A stretch of 64,000 bases of DNA from Winogradskyella psychrotolerans RS-3. GTDB taxonomy: Bacteria > Bacteroidota > Bacteroidia > Flavobacteriales > Flavobacteriaceae. The position numbers and the translations under genes were made by a program. The stretch covers positions 1 through 64,000 of the forward strand of contig NZ_ATMR01000098.1 in NCBI RefSeq assembly GCF_000427335.1, read 5' to 3'. The notes below the pieces were generated by a model. That model worked only from the letters and a program-made list of their open reading frames with translations, ran no database searches and was not told the DNA's origin. Shown piece by piece: positions 17,045-27,700 of the stretch (its first letter is position 1; every line of letters begins with the position of its first letter).

Positions 17045-19153
17045 TTATATATCATTATACCAGTTAAATAAGTCCGTACGTATCCCAATACTAAACCAAA
17101 GTGTATTAGAATCTTTTGTTGATGCTGTTACTGCATCTGGATTAAAATCTCTATAAATAACATTAGTAAATAGTTTTAAGTTGGTCGCAGGATTTAATAA
17201 ATAGCCCGCTTGTATCTCGGTCATAAAGCTATTGGTTTTATTTCCTTGTCCAATTTTTATTCCGGTATCAGCATTACGATCATTATAATCCCTATAAATA
17301 TCACCTCCGTAAGAAAAACTATCTTCATCGGTGTTAAAATCAAAACCACGTTGTCCAATTATAAATTTAGCATCACCAAACCAACGCTTATAATTATAAC
17401 GACCAATTAATACTAATTCTCTAAAATTTGCCCCCCAAAGGTGTGCCATCGGCTGATTAAAATTTGCATAGTTGAGAACTTGAGTGTTATGCGAATACGT
17501 ATATGGCCGTACACGATTATATTCTGCTTGAAGCAATAAATTATCAACCTTAAAGGCATTAAAATACTTTGCCCCTAACTGAAATCCGAATTTATTTTTC
17601 CAACTCTTTTCCCCTCCTTTAACCTCGCTTAATGAAAATTCATCTAAAATAAATTGACCGTAAAGATTCACTTTATTGTTCCATTTATATTTAGAAGACA
17701 GACCAAGGATCGCATTTCCGGCTCCTTGACCCGTTTGAAATTCAATAGCCCTAAAGAATATAATTGGATTTAAATAATTAACATCAAAACCTCTTCCGTT
17801 AGTATCTGACCAAACTACGGATTCAAACAATCCAATGTTTAAGCGTTTAGAAACATTCCAGCTTAAGTAATGATTTGCCATATATTTAGTCAAAAATGCT
17901 TTGTCTACGATAACGTCATCCCTAACATCTTTTAACCACATCCAAGTACTTGTGTATTTTATTTTCCAGAACGTAGCATTCAATTTTAAGAACGGATAAG
18001 GACTTGAAACATCACTCTGCAACAAAGAACGATAACCATCTCCTATAAAGTTTTTTCCGTGACCAAATTGAACATTTAAAAAATCGGCGGGAGTATAAGA
18101 CATATAAGCCTCAGCTACTGGATAATCATAAGAATCCTCTTTAAAACGTTTTCCAATTCCTCTACCTGGAATAATTGCCGGGTCTGGACCAAAAGCTTTT
18201 AAGCTTTCTGCATATTGATTAAAATAATCTGCAAAACGACCTTGGCTCTCATACACGGAAGCTGTTAAATTAAAACGCTTTCCTAAACCGGCTTGTATAT
18301 TAACACCACGTGTATTATTCCAAGTCGAATTAAAATCGGCTTCGGTATCCTTACCTACTTGTAAATCTAAAATAGGATCTATTGTAAACCAATAATTTTC
18401 ACTTTGTATTTCTACTAAATGCTCATTGAATACTTTTCTACCTATCCATGTATCAGTTTCTTTTGATAAGCTTTCCTTTTCTGCTTTAATATCGTAATAT
18501 CTTGCTACGTCACTATACACAAAAGGTTTAGCAGCAGTATGACTATTGGTGCCAATAGCATTCATTTCATCATCAAAACGCGCGTAATACGAATGTGTAA
18601 AAGGTACATTTAACTCACTACTGTACTCTAATTTTTCGTAATTCGTTATTGCCTTATCAACGTCATCAAATTCATTAGATAAGATAGCATTAAGGCTGTC
18701 TTTTTCTGTAAGCTTAATTTTGTCCGTAGGCTTTAAAACTTCCTCTACAGGTTGAGTTAATGGAATGGAAATACTAATGCTATATTGAACAAATGTAGGA
18801 TTACCATTATAGGTTGCAGGTTGTATTTTTGGAAGTAAATTGAAAACGCGTTTGCTTTCTGTTTTTAATTCTTCATAAATAGCATCTGTATAGATCGCTT
18901 TAAACTCTCCTTCTTTATTAACTTCAAACAATATCTTAACGTCACCTACATAAGACTCATCTGATACGATTTGAGGTATTTCAAAATTTTCGTAAATAAA
19001 GGTATTTAATGCAAAGTTGAAACACGATTTCAACTGATCTACAGCAACAGAATCACATTGCTGAAAAACAGGAGACTTTTCGTAAGTTAATAAGGTTTGA
19101 GTATAACCAAAAGTGGTCGTTAACAGAATAGCAAATAGCACAATGCGCTTCAT
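17045..19153 (-). CDS. RemB-like gliding protein: TonB-C-like domain fused to an outer-membrane barrel
   Basis: The 702-residue protein begins with a signal peptide (FAILLTTTFGYTQ). Residues about 25-135 resemble the C-terminal domain of TonB: paired cysteines (QQCDSVAVDQLKSCFNF) then VKILFEVNKEGEFKAIYTDA and LLPKIQPATYNG, the same pattern as in the two TonB proteins encoded next to it. The rest (about 190-702) is beta-strand rich with aromatic residues, as in outer-membrane barrels of the capsule-assembly (Wzi-like) type. The size and order fit proteins called RemB in gliding flavobacteria. The name is from memory and not proven here. It ends in TDLFNWYNDI. Confidence 0.65.
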   Translation of the reverse strand: MKRIVLFAILLTTTFGYTQTLLTYEKSPVFQQCDSVAVDQLKSCFNFALNTFIYENFEIPQIVSDESYVGDVKILFEVNKEGEFKAIYTDAIYEELKTESKRVFNLLPKIQPATYNGNPTFVQYSISISIPLTQPVEEVLKPTDKIKLTEKDSLNAILSNEFDDVDKAITNYEKLEYSSELNVPFTHSYYARFDDEMNAIGTNSHTAAKPFVYSDVARYYDIKAEKESLSKETDTWIGRKVFNEHLVEIQSENYWFTIDPILDLQVGKDTEADFNSTWNNTRGVNIQAGLGKRFNLTASVYESQGRFADYFNQYAESLKAFGPDPAIIPGRGIGKRFKEDSYDYPVAEAYMSYTPADFLNVQFGHGKNFIGDGYRSLLQSDVSSPYPFLKLNATFWKIKYTSTWMWLKDVRDDVIVDKAFLTKYMANHYLSWNVSKRLNIGLFESVVWSDTNGRGFDVNYLNPIIFFRAIEFQTGQGAGNAILGLSSKYKWNNKVNLYGQFILDEFSLSEVKGGEKSWKNKFGFQLGAKYFNAFKVDNLLLQAEYNRVRPYTYSHNTQVLNYANFNQPMAHLWGANFRELVLIGRYNYKRWFGDAKFIIGQRGFDFNTDEDSFSYGGDIYRDYNDRNADTGIKIGQGNKTNSFMTEIQAGYLLNPATNLKLFTNVIYRDFNPDAVTASTKDSNTLWFSIGIRTDLFNWYNDI

Positions 19154-19220
19154 AAAGGACTTAATTTTAATGTGCGAAAGATACTTAAATTTTTTAGTAA
19201 CCTATAAACCTATTGTTGTA

Positions 19221-19252
19221 TAAAAAAACCGCTATTCTGAAAATAGCGGTTT
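19221..19252 (-). terminator. Terminator after the first tonB gene
   Basis: AAACCGCTATT (19226-19236) pairs with AATAGCGGTTT (19242-19252). On the minus strand it is followed by a T run. Confidence 0.75.
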
Positions 19253-19274
19253 GGGATTTTACAAACTTCTTGTT

Positions 19275-20075
19275 CTAATAGTTTCTAGAATCAAAAATGA
19301 TAGGCAATGTATAAATTACACCTACAGGAACTTGACGTTGTAAGCCCGGTTCCATTTTAGGAATTTTAGTAAGAACTCTGTTTGCTTCTTTTTCTAAAGC
19401 AGGATGTGGCCCTCTAATTTTAATATCAGTAACATTCCCAAATTTATCAATTGTAAATTGCGTCAATATTTTTTGTCTTCCCGAAATACCATATTGCGAA
19501 CCGACACCAACATCAAATTTATTTCCAATTAATTTGGTAATTTTGTCCGACATGCATTTTTTTCGGTCGTTATTATTAGTGTATTTCTCACAACCAGGAT
19601 ATACAGGCACCTTTTCAATTAAGGTAAATGGCACAAAGATATCGTCATCTTCAGGATCCTCAGTATCTGGAAGACTACTAGGCACAAATGGTTTAGTTTT
19701 AGGTTTTATTTTTTCTGGTGTTACAATTTTGCTCTCAGCGACGTCTTTATCATTATCAACCTCTTTATACTCATCAATTAGCTTTGAACTCTTGTCAACT
19801 ACTGGTTCTGTTTTTTCAGGTTGAATAATCTCAGGCACTACAGAAGGCATAACATCAATAACCGCTAATTCATTGTCTCCTAAAGTGTCAATACTAATTA
19901 CTTTTTCTTGAAACTGCATTTCAAAAAGCGCATAAGTACCCAATAGGCAAAGAATCAGCCCGATTTGAAAATAAAGGCTTGAGTTTTTTTGTAAATTTGC
20001 ATCATGCTTTTGTGGCTTCTTTGCTTCAGTGGCGCTCTGACCAGCAACACCGAAGTCTTTTTTAGAATTTTTCAT
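19275..20075 (-). CDS. TonB family energy transducer
   Basis: The 266-residue protein has a short cytoplasmic N-terminus, one membrane helix (about residues 33-50, FQIGLILCLLGTYALFEM), an acidic and proline-containing periplasmic linker, and a C-terminal TonB domain (about 155-266) with two conserved cysteines (PVYPGCEKYTNNNDRKKC). The ending PMEPGLQRQV..TLPIIF matches the family. TonB proteins couple the proton gradient to outer-membrane transporters. The linker lacks a long polyproline tract, unlike the neighbouring paralogue. The gene has its own terminator. Confidence 0.9.
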   Translation of the reverse strand: MKNSKKDFGVAGQSATEAKKPQKHDANLQKNSSLYFQIGLILCLLGTYALFEMQFQEKVISIDTLGDNELAVIDVMPSVVPEIIQPEKTEPVVDKSSKLIDEYKEVDNDKDVAESKIVTPEKIKPKTKPFVPSSLPDTEDPEDDDIFVPFTLIEKVPVYPGCEKYTNNNDRKKCMSDKITKLIGNKFDVGVGSQYGISGRQKILTQFTIDKFGNVTDIKIRGPHPALEKEANRVLTKIPKMEPGLQRQVPVGVIYTLPIIFDSRNY

Positions 20076-20130
20076 AATATTTGTGATTTAAATGTTAATA
20101 TTATGTCAAAGTCACAATAAGCGTACCAAA

Positions 20131-20169
20131 ACGAAAATCCCGCTCAATTAAGTTTGAACGGGATTTTTA
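20131..20169 (-). terminator. Terminator after the second tonB gene
   Basis: AAATCCCG (20135-20142) and CGGGATTT (20159-20166) pair, with additional pairing of TCAA/TTGA inside. A T run follows on the minus strand. Confidence 0.7.
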
Positions 20170-20194
20170 TATAAGAAATAATTCTATTTACGTC

Positions 20195-20923
20195 TTAGTC
20201 TTGTACTTGGAAAACAATAGGAATTGAGAATGGCATTACCACCGCTTTTCCTCTTTGTTTACCTGGTTGCATTTTAGGTAATTGACCTATAACACGTTTT
20301 GCTTCTTTCTCTAAACCTGGGTGTGGACCACGAGCAACAATACTCGTAATGTTACCAGATTTATCAACTTTAAACTGAACAAAGATTCTTTTTTTACCAG
20401 GAGGCAAACCTAAATCACCAGCTAAATCTGTATTAAACTTTTTACCAATGAATTTATTGACTTTATCGTTCATACAGTCCTTTTTGGCTGCATTTCCTTT
20501 TTCCTTTTCACAACCAGGAAAAACAGCAACATTTTCAATAACTGAGAACGGTACTTCTAAATCTTCTTCCACTTCTGCTACTTCAACTTCTTCAACTTCC
20601 ACAATTTCTGTTTCCATTTCAGTTTCAGTTGACTCTATCACAGTTTCCTCTATCTCTACTTCATCTTCAACAACTTCAATAATTTCTGGAGCTGCAGGTG
20701 GTGGTGGTGGTGGTGGTGGTGGAGTTACAATTTGTTCTGTAATTGGCACTTCTTCGTCTAATTCATCATCTAAATTTAACGAGTCAGCAATAACATCAAC
20801 TTTATCGTAAGTTTTATAATTGATAGCCATGTAAGTTATACCCATCATTAAGGCAAGACCTACAGCAAAAAACAGTGAACTGTTTCTACTTACATCTGAT
20901 TTGTGATTCTTTTTAGGTTCCAT
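20195..20923 (-). CDS. TonB family energy transducer with polyproline linker
   Basis: The 242-residue protein has the TonB layout: membrane helix (about residues 17-36, FFAVGLALMMGITYMAI), a linker with nine prolines in a row followed by a long glutamate/valine-rich stretch, and a C-terminal domain with NVAVFPGCEKEKGNAAKKDC and KMQPGKQRGKAVVMPFSIPI. The proline tract is encoded by eight GGT units plus GGA on the plus strand (20697-20723), a trinucleotide repeat that may change length without breaking the frame. The start at 20923 was preferred because the product then begins MEPKKNHKSD, as in related proteins. It is a paralogue of the gene downstream. Confidence 0.9.
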   Translation of the reverse strand: MEPKKNHKSDVSRNSSLFFAVGLALMMGITYMAINYKTYDKVDVIADSLNLDDELDEEVPITEQIVTPPPPPPPPPAAPEIIEVVEDEVEIEETVIESTETEMETEIVEVEEVEVAEVEEDLEVPFSVIENVAVFPGCEKEKGNAAKKDCMNDKVNKFIGKKFNTDLAGDLGLPPGKKRIFVQFKVDKSGNITSIVARGPHPGLEKEAKRVIGQLPKMQPGKQRGKAVVMPFSIPIVFQVQD

Positions 20924-20990
20924 AATATAATTTTTTAAAAACAACATCGCTAATTTAACTAAATAATAGTAAAATAAACAAGGCTTTAGG

Positions 20991-21353
20991 TTAATTTAAT
21001 TTATATCTAATCATTTTACTTACAATTAACGTACCAAATATAGCACCAATACTATTTGCTATTAAATCATAAGTATCGTAAGTTCTATTAGGATTCACGA
21101 AGTACTGCAACAATTCTAGCATAAAGCCTAGAAAAATAGCAGCGAAACAAACGATATAAAGTAATCGGTTTTTTTTAAAATGTTTAACATAAAGTCCCCA
21201 TAATAATGTTAAACCTAAGTAAGCAACAATGTGATATATCTTATCATCGAATGAAGAGCCTAAATTTGGCACACCATTCAATGTAATTAAACTCGCAATA
21301 ACCAATGTCAATGAGTAAGCTATTGACACAAGTAAAAGCATTTTTTTAACCAC
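20991..21353 (-). CDS. VanZ family membrane protein
   Basis: The 120-residue protein has four membrane segments and the VanZ-family pattern: VPNLGSSFDDKIYHIVAYLGL, LLQYFVNPNRTYDTYDLIANSIGA and a final helix. The HIVAY and DLIANSIG motifs are typical. Function of these short VanZ proteins is not established. The frame starts with GTG at 21353, overlapping the gcvH stop by 8 bases; an ATG at 21341 is an alternative. It is co-transcribed with gcvH from the promoter at 21754-21784. Confidence 0.85.
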   Translation of the reverse strand: MVKKMLLLVSIAYSLTLVIASLITLNGVPNLGSSFDDKIYHIVAYLGLTLLWGLYVKHFKKNRLLYIVCFAAIFLGFMLELLQYFVNPNRTYDTYDLIANSIGAIFGTLIVSKMIRYKLN

Positions 21354-21726
21354 TGATAAGTGCTTTATAATCTTCTACAGATAACAAATCATCTATTTGA
21401 GATGCATCTGAAAATTTTAATTTAATCATCCAACCGTCACCATAAGGATCCGAATTCACTTTTTCAGGCTCATCTTCTAAACCTTCATTAAATTCAATAA
21501 TCTCTCCTGATAGTGGCAAGAATAAATCTGAAACTGTTTTAACAGCTTCCACGGTACCAAATACCTCTTCAACTTCTAATGTTTCATCTAAAGTATCTAC
21601 TTCTACATAAACAATATCACCTAATTCGCTTTGAGCGAAATCGGTAATACCAATTGTAGCGATATCTCCTTCAATTTTGATCCATTCGTGGTCTTTAGTG
21701 TACTTTAATTCTGATGGTGTATTCAT
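21346..21726 (-). CDS. gcvH: Glycine cleavage system H protein
   Basis: The 126-residue protein is a full-length H protein: YTKDHEWIKIEGDIATIGIT at the N-terminus, and the lipoyl-lysine loop GTVEAVKTVSDLFLPLSGEI, in which the lysine of EAVKTVS carries the lipoyl arm. It shuttles the aminomethyl group between the P, T and L proteins of glycine cleavage in the cytoplasm. The other gcv genes are not in this window. It has its own promoter and overlaps the vanZ-like gene. Confidence 0.96.
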   Translation of the reverse strand: MNTPSELKYTKDHEWIKIEGDIATIGITDFAQSELGDIVYVEVDTLDETLEVEEVFGTVEAVKTVSDLFLPLSGEIIEFNEGLEDEPEKVNSDPYGDGWMIKLKFSDASQIDDLLSVEDYKALISG

Positions 21727-21753
21727 CTTTAATTTGATATATTATTTATAAAG

Positions 21754-21784
21754 CAAATGTAATTTTTTAATAGCTTCAATTCAA
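21754..21784 (-). promoter_or_regulatory. Promoter of gcvH-vanZ
   Basis: On the minus strand, TTG (21784-21782), 20 bases, then TACATTTG (21761-21754), matching TTG-N20-TAnnTTTG. It lies between the sprA stop and gcvH. Confidence 0.6.
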
Positions 21785-21786
21785 AC

Positions 21787-24700
21787 TTAATTACCAAAAT
21801 TATAACGTAATGTAATCCCTGATCTTATAGATGTTTGCGGGAATGACGTTGAAATTGCAAATTCCGAGAACGAATAATCAAAGTAGAAAATAGCAGTTAA
21901 GTTTTTACTAAACGCATAATCAGCATTGTACTTAAGTCCCCAAATGGTTTGACCCGCCGTAATTTGATTATTTTCTAAATCTAGATATCTAATAATGGTT
22001 TTGTTATCTCTTACGGTAACATCTAAACTCATATTTAAATCTGCGACAATAATTTGTTGTGGTCCCGCTAACTGTGATCTAATTCTTAAATCTTTAAAGC
22101 GATACCCTAATCCTAGTGTGTATTCTTTACCTTGAATTTCGGTCATTAAATTGTTATCAAAGCTAAGAGACAATGTTCTGTCTGTTTTAACCTCTGCTAA
22201 GACCTTAACTGAATTTTTCATTTCAAAATCTAAACGCACTAATGGACTAAACTGTTCTTCTAAGTTAATGTTACTGTATAACGTTTCATTTTTAAAATTC
22301 CCTGCTTGGTCTAATGCATCAGCATTTCCAGGTGCTATAAAGCCTAAATCTTTATCGTACTCCACATAATCTAAATTAGTCCTAAACTGATTTATAGTAT
22401 AGCGTGATCTATAACCATGTTGAACTGAAAAACGCTTAAAGGTTCTTTTAAACCAAGGCAATTTCATTAAACCAGTATATTTTAATGTCCAGTTTGGAAT
22501 TGGAATATCTCTAAACGCACTGGTACTTACTTTCTCTGGATCAGATCCTTGGTAAGCTGATAAAAATGCTGGTAACAATACGCGTTGGCTATTTTTACCA
22601 AACCCTTCTGGATACCCTTCCGCATCCGTTCCAAATGGTGTTGCACCATAAAAATCTCTAGCTAATCGGTTGGCAATAACTAAACGGTTCGCTCTAAAAT
22701 CATTAAAAGCAGCCGATTCATTTTCATCACTCTTACTAAACGCCGTTTTAATTAATGCGGTAGAAATCATGAAATTCCCAAAGGAGTTAGTAATTAAATC
22801 TTGATAGGTATCACTAAAACCATCTAAATCATTATCTATTGTTATAAAGCTTTCTGAAATATTATTAGCATAGGTCCTGTTACCCGTTAAATCTATTTTT
22901 AAATCTCGCATTGGTTCTACATTAATAGAGTAATCGAGCGTCTTATTTTCTACCTCCGTATATTGTTCGTTAAAATCCCCAAAAGTAGTTAACCATCCAT
23001 TTCTTGCTGACAACTCTCTTATGTCTCTCTGACTACCAAAAGTATATCCTAAAGTCGGTTTTAAAGTTCCTATAAAACCTGGCGTTGGCAAATAACCTGG
23101 CAAGTACGTACCATTGTTTTCAGAATAGTTAAACTGAATACGTTTAACCATAGTAACGACATCTACAAACGTATTGTATGCTTGTTTCCCTGTACTTAAT
23201 TTATTAGGATCATCAGCTTTTGCATCTTTATTAGCATCATCTGGTGTTGCAGAACGTCTAGCTGCTGCCGGACTTCTGGTTCTTCCTCTACCTTTTTGAT
23301 TCCCTGCTTTAACCAACCCTAAAGTTTTATACAAGGTTTCCATATTAAGGCTCGTGTTAATATTATGCGTGTTTGAGTTCTGAATTGAATTCCCTAAATT
23401 AACGGTATTGTAAAACCCAGGGTTATCAGGATCTTCAACTTCCAATCCGGTATTTAAATCCGATCCTTTTTGCCATTGAAATGCACCATTATAGGCATAT
23501 GTTGTTCTTAAGAAACTTAAAACTGGAATTTTGTATAATGGTAATTCATAATTCACTTGAAGTTGTTGTGTCTGATAATTAGGATCTCCAAAATCAAAGA
23601 AACCATCCCAAACATCGAGTTCTGGATCTTGCAATCCGTTGATGCGATCATCAATAAAATAATTACGAACAATATTAGTATTGGCTGCCGTAAAGTTTAA
23701 ACTTAAGGCATCAGTAAGATTATAATTTATGGTGTATTGAAAATCGAAGGTATAATTTCTTCGATACAACTCTTCGATACCAATATTACCTTCTACTAAA
23801 TCAACCTCTCTAAATTTCTGCCTATTAAACTGTCTGTTAACATCAGTAGCCACGGAGAAACTAGATGGTAATAAGTTAACATTGAAATCCTTTAAGATTT
23901 TCCAATTTTTGCCTGTGAATAGAGAATCGTTCTTTTTAAAAGGTTCGTATTTTATAGGCTCGAAAGCAAAATTATAATTAGCACCTGCTCTTACTGTTTG
24001 GTCTAAGGCATTTTCGATTTCAAAATCGCGATGCTCTACCTTATTATAAGAATAATTAAGAGTTAGATTTTCTACATCATAAAAACGGTTTTTAGAATCT
24101 CCCGTTTTTTGCTTTCTTACTCCAATAAAATTAATACTTTTTCGTTTTGTGTAATCTTCAGATTGCGCTCTAATTATATCTTCTTCTTCACTAGAATTCG
24201 CTGCTTCTAATCTTGAATCTAAGGTAAGGTCATTATATAATTGATCGAATTTAGGTGTTACCATCTCCTCACTTTGAGCGTAATTAAATGGCACCTGAAC
24301 TCCCCATTTTTTTGGTAATAATTGTCCTAACTGTACATTAGTAACCACATCGTATTGTGCAACATCTTCTAAACTTCTCTCGTTTGGACCTTGCTCAACA
24401 CCACCAAAACCAATAGTACTTCGTCTTCCTGTAGCACTTATACTCGCAAAATCGGCAATTTTAGTATCCATACTTAAAACGGCTGCCCAACCTCCTTCAT
24501 TTTCCATGTCGGACATACGTAATTCATTAAACCAAAATTCCCCACATGAATTCATGCCTGTTGAACCAGAACTCTTAACACCAACCATTAACACTCTAAT
24601 ATCGCCAAAATTCGGATTTCCTTTAATAGCAATACGTTGTTGTTTTTGTGTGCCAACAATATCATTATACGGAGGGTTTAAAGTTGCCAAAGGTGTTTCA

Positions 24701-27700
24701 TTAAGCACACCATCTACCACATTATAGAATGTAGCATCATCATTACTTAAAGTCCCAGAAGAAATTCCGAGTGCTTTAATTTTTTGTAAAAATTCTAAAG
24801 GAATATTTATTTCGTTTTGCTCTGGCCAAATACGTTCTCTAACACTTCCTTCCGCATCTGATGATGGTAATAATGGCACTTCTATTTGATAGTAATTCTG
24901 AGTAAAATCATTACCCATTCTTATAAACGCGATCATTTCACCTGCCTCTAGCATAGATCCTTCTTGAGCTTCTGCGTGTGTAAACATTCGTAGTTTCTTA
25001 TACTGACGCATGTCTACATTAATGTTTTTATACACTCCACGAGAATCAGTAGGTCTTAAATCACAAGCCTGAAGTACTAACGATTGTTCGTTCTGTCTTA
25101 CAATTGTATTATTATTATTAAGCTCTTCTTGATCAACTCCTGGAGGTCTTTCATAGCCTGCATTATCTTGCACACCAACAACACCAACATTAAATTCTGC
25201 GTTAGGACTTTCGTTAGTGTCATCATTATCTAAATCCAAAGTATAACGTCTCCAATCACTACGCACTAAATCTAAAGTTGCAAAACGCAATACTGTATTT
25301 TGGGTAAAATCGGATACAAATAAACGTGCAAATCTTATAGAACGAATATCCGAAATTCCACCAACAGCTTCACGAATGTCACTTTCCGCAATAGGAATTC
25401 TAAATTGATACCATTTTACATCATTCCTAACGTCACCATTAGGTAAAGTCACCTGAACATTTTCCTTAACATCATTGATATAAGGATTGTCCATATTTAA
25501 ACTTGAAGGAGTAATATTTACCTCATACTGAAAATAGCTATCAATAGTATTCATGGTATTATCCCTATTGATATCCTCTACATCTGGTTGTGTTGTAGAT
25601 CCTCTATTGGTATCTGTAAAGGTTTCTGGTGTGTTACCTTCAGTACCGTTATATTTTTTATAACGATTAAAAATATCACCATCTCTATTCAAATAATACT
25701 GGTAATTATCATTTGATGGATCCTCTCCAAACTGTGCTCCAAATTCAGATAACTCTTCTGCATCATTAAAGCCATCAAAACCTACATCCTGATTAGTACG
25801 TTCTGCACCTGTAGTCCCAAACGTATAAATAAGTGATTGGTTTTGTGGTACAACACCACCAAAATCAGTTCGTGTTAAAGTTGATACATCACCATTTTCT
25901 GGTAAGCCGTTTTCAAATTGTTTTTTACCATCCTTCAAAATATCTTCTGAAATGTTACCTAGGTTAACATATAATTTACCTCCTGTATTTGATGGGTTAT
26001 CTAAAAATGGATCTTGAACCCAAAACTCTATATATTCAACATTGGCTTGTTCAAAATCAGTAGAGGTGATTTGTCTTGTAATACCAGCCCAACTTCTTGT
26101 AGGGTCTAATGCATTATCATTAGCCGCAGAGGGATCAAAATTATATGGACCACGCTCTGTAGGATAGTATGCTAGATCTAAAGTGTTTATGACTGACGTT
26201 TGTCCTTGAACAATATCTTGATTAAAAATTTCTTCAATAAAAATACGACGTGTGTACAAATCTGAAACGTCATTATCTGTGATTCCATCAGGACGTTGGT
26301 TACTATAAAAAATAGGATCGATAGTGTACCAATTTAAAAGTGCTCTACCATAACCATTTTCAATACCGTTGGCATCACTACCAGGAATTGTATTTGGTAA
26401 ATCTACTGGCCTACTAGATAAAGTCCATGACAACGGACTTAATAAATTAATAGAACCTTGTGTGCCTTCAAAATCATCAATATAAGCTGTCGCTTCACCA
26501 TTAAAATCAGCACCACTTGAAGCTCCAGGCAATAAGTAAGCAAACTCTCCTCTTACAGAAAGATTTGAAGGTACATCAGTATCAATGTTTGGTAATTTAT
26601 TAACTAACCTTGTTAAGAATGGCACTTCAGTTGAGTAATTCCCATTAAAACCAAAAATTGTATTATTAATAGGCTCAGAGTTATAGTTGGCCTTTTGCGT
26701 AATTGGGCGTTCATTAAGGTTTAATAATGTAGTCCCTAAAACAAAATTATCATTGAATTGATGTTCTACATTAATCCCTGTAAATCGTTTTGTTTGCTGA
26801 CCGAAAACGGCGTTATTTTCTACAGAAACATTAATTGGAGTATTAGAGGCTTTTAAAGCTTCATCTAAAATTTCTACACGTCCTAACGCATAGTTAACCG
26901 TGTAATCTACCCCTTCTACAAGTGTACGCCCACCTGCCGTTACTGTTACGGAACCTCTTGGTACGTTAAAAGCATTTAACGGAATTCCACTATCTCCACC
27001 ACTACTTTTATAACGTCCTTTTATTTGAAATTTATTCTTCTCCGCCTCATCTAAAGCTGCTGTTTTGGTAGATTTATAAAGAATATCGTAAACGTATTTC
27101 TTTTGATTCTCATTATAACCACTTTGGGTATCTGCTATATCTTCATAATCCAAATCGTTATTATTTGGATTACCATCATCATCTAAAACATCGAATAAAT
27201 AACGACCAAAAGGCTGTGCTTTGGTAAAGATGATTTTACCGTTTTGCGACAATACCGTAACTCCTTCTACATAATCAAAGAAACCATCCCCTTGCTCTTG
27301 CGGATCACCATTGTAATTCAATTTATCTAAATGGAAAAGTCGAATTAATGGTGTTTCACTTATTTCAGTATCATCACTGGTATTAACGGTGTTATTATCA
27401 AAGGTTGGAAATGGGACCTCCACTCCACCAACTACAACTGGTGTTATATAGTTTAATGCAGAGGACTCTGTATAAAAGATATTTAATGTAAAATCTTCTT
27501 GATCTAATTGATAAGAACCCGTATCATAAATATTCTTCATCATTAAATCCCAAATAGGTTGGTCTACTGAAGTGACCGCACTCTTTAACATTTTTAGAAC
27601 TAAACTTTGATTATTTACAACCTGCGTACCAGAGGTATCATCTACTGTAGTTGCATCGACACCATCATTGGCAAATTCACCTACTTGAAATACTTCACCT

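Noticed and set aside
20697-20723. GGT trinucleotide repeat as a phase-variable switch
   Set aside because: Length changes keep the frame and only alter the number of prolines in the TonB linker; polyproline linkers are normal in this family.
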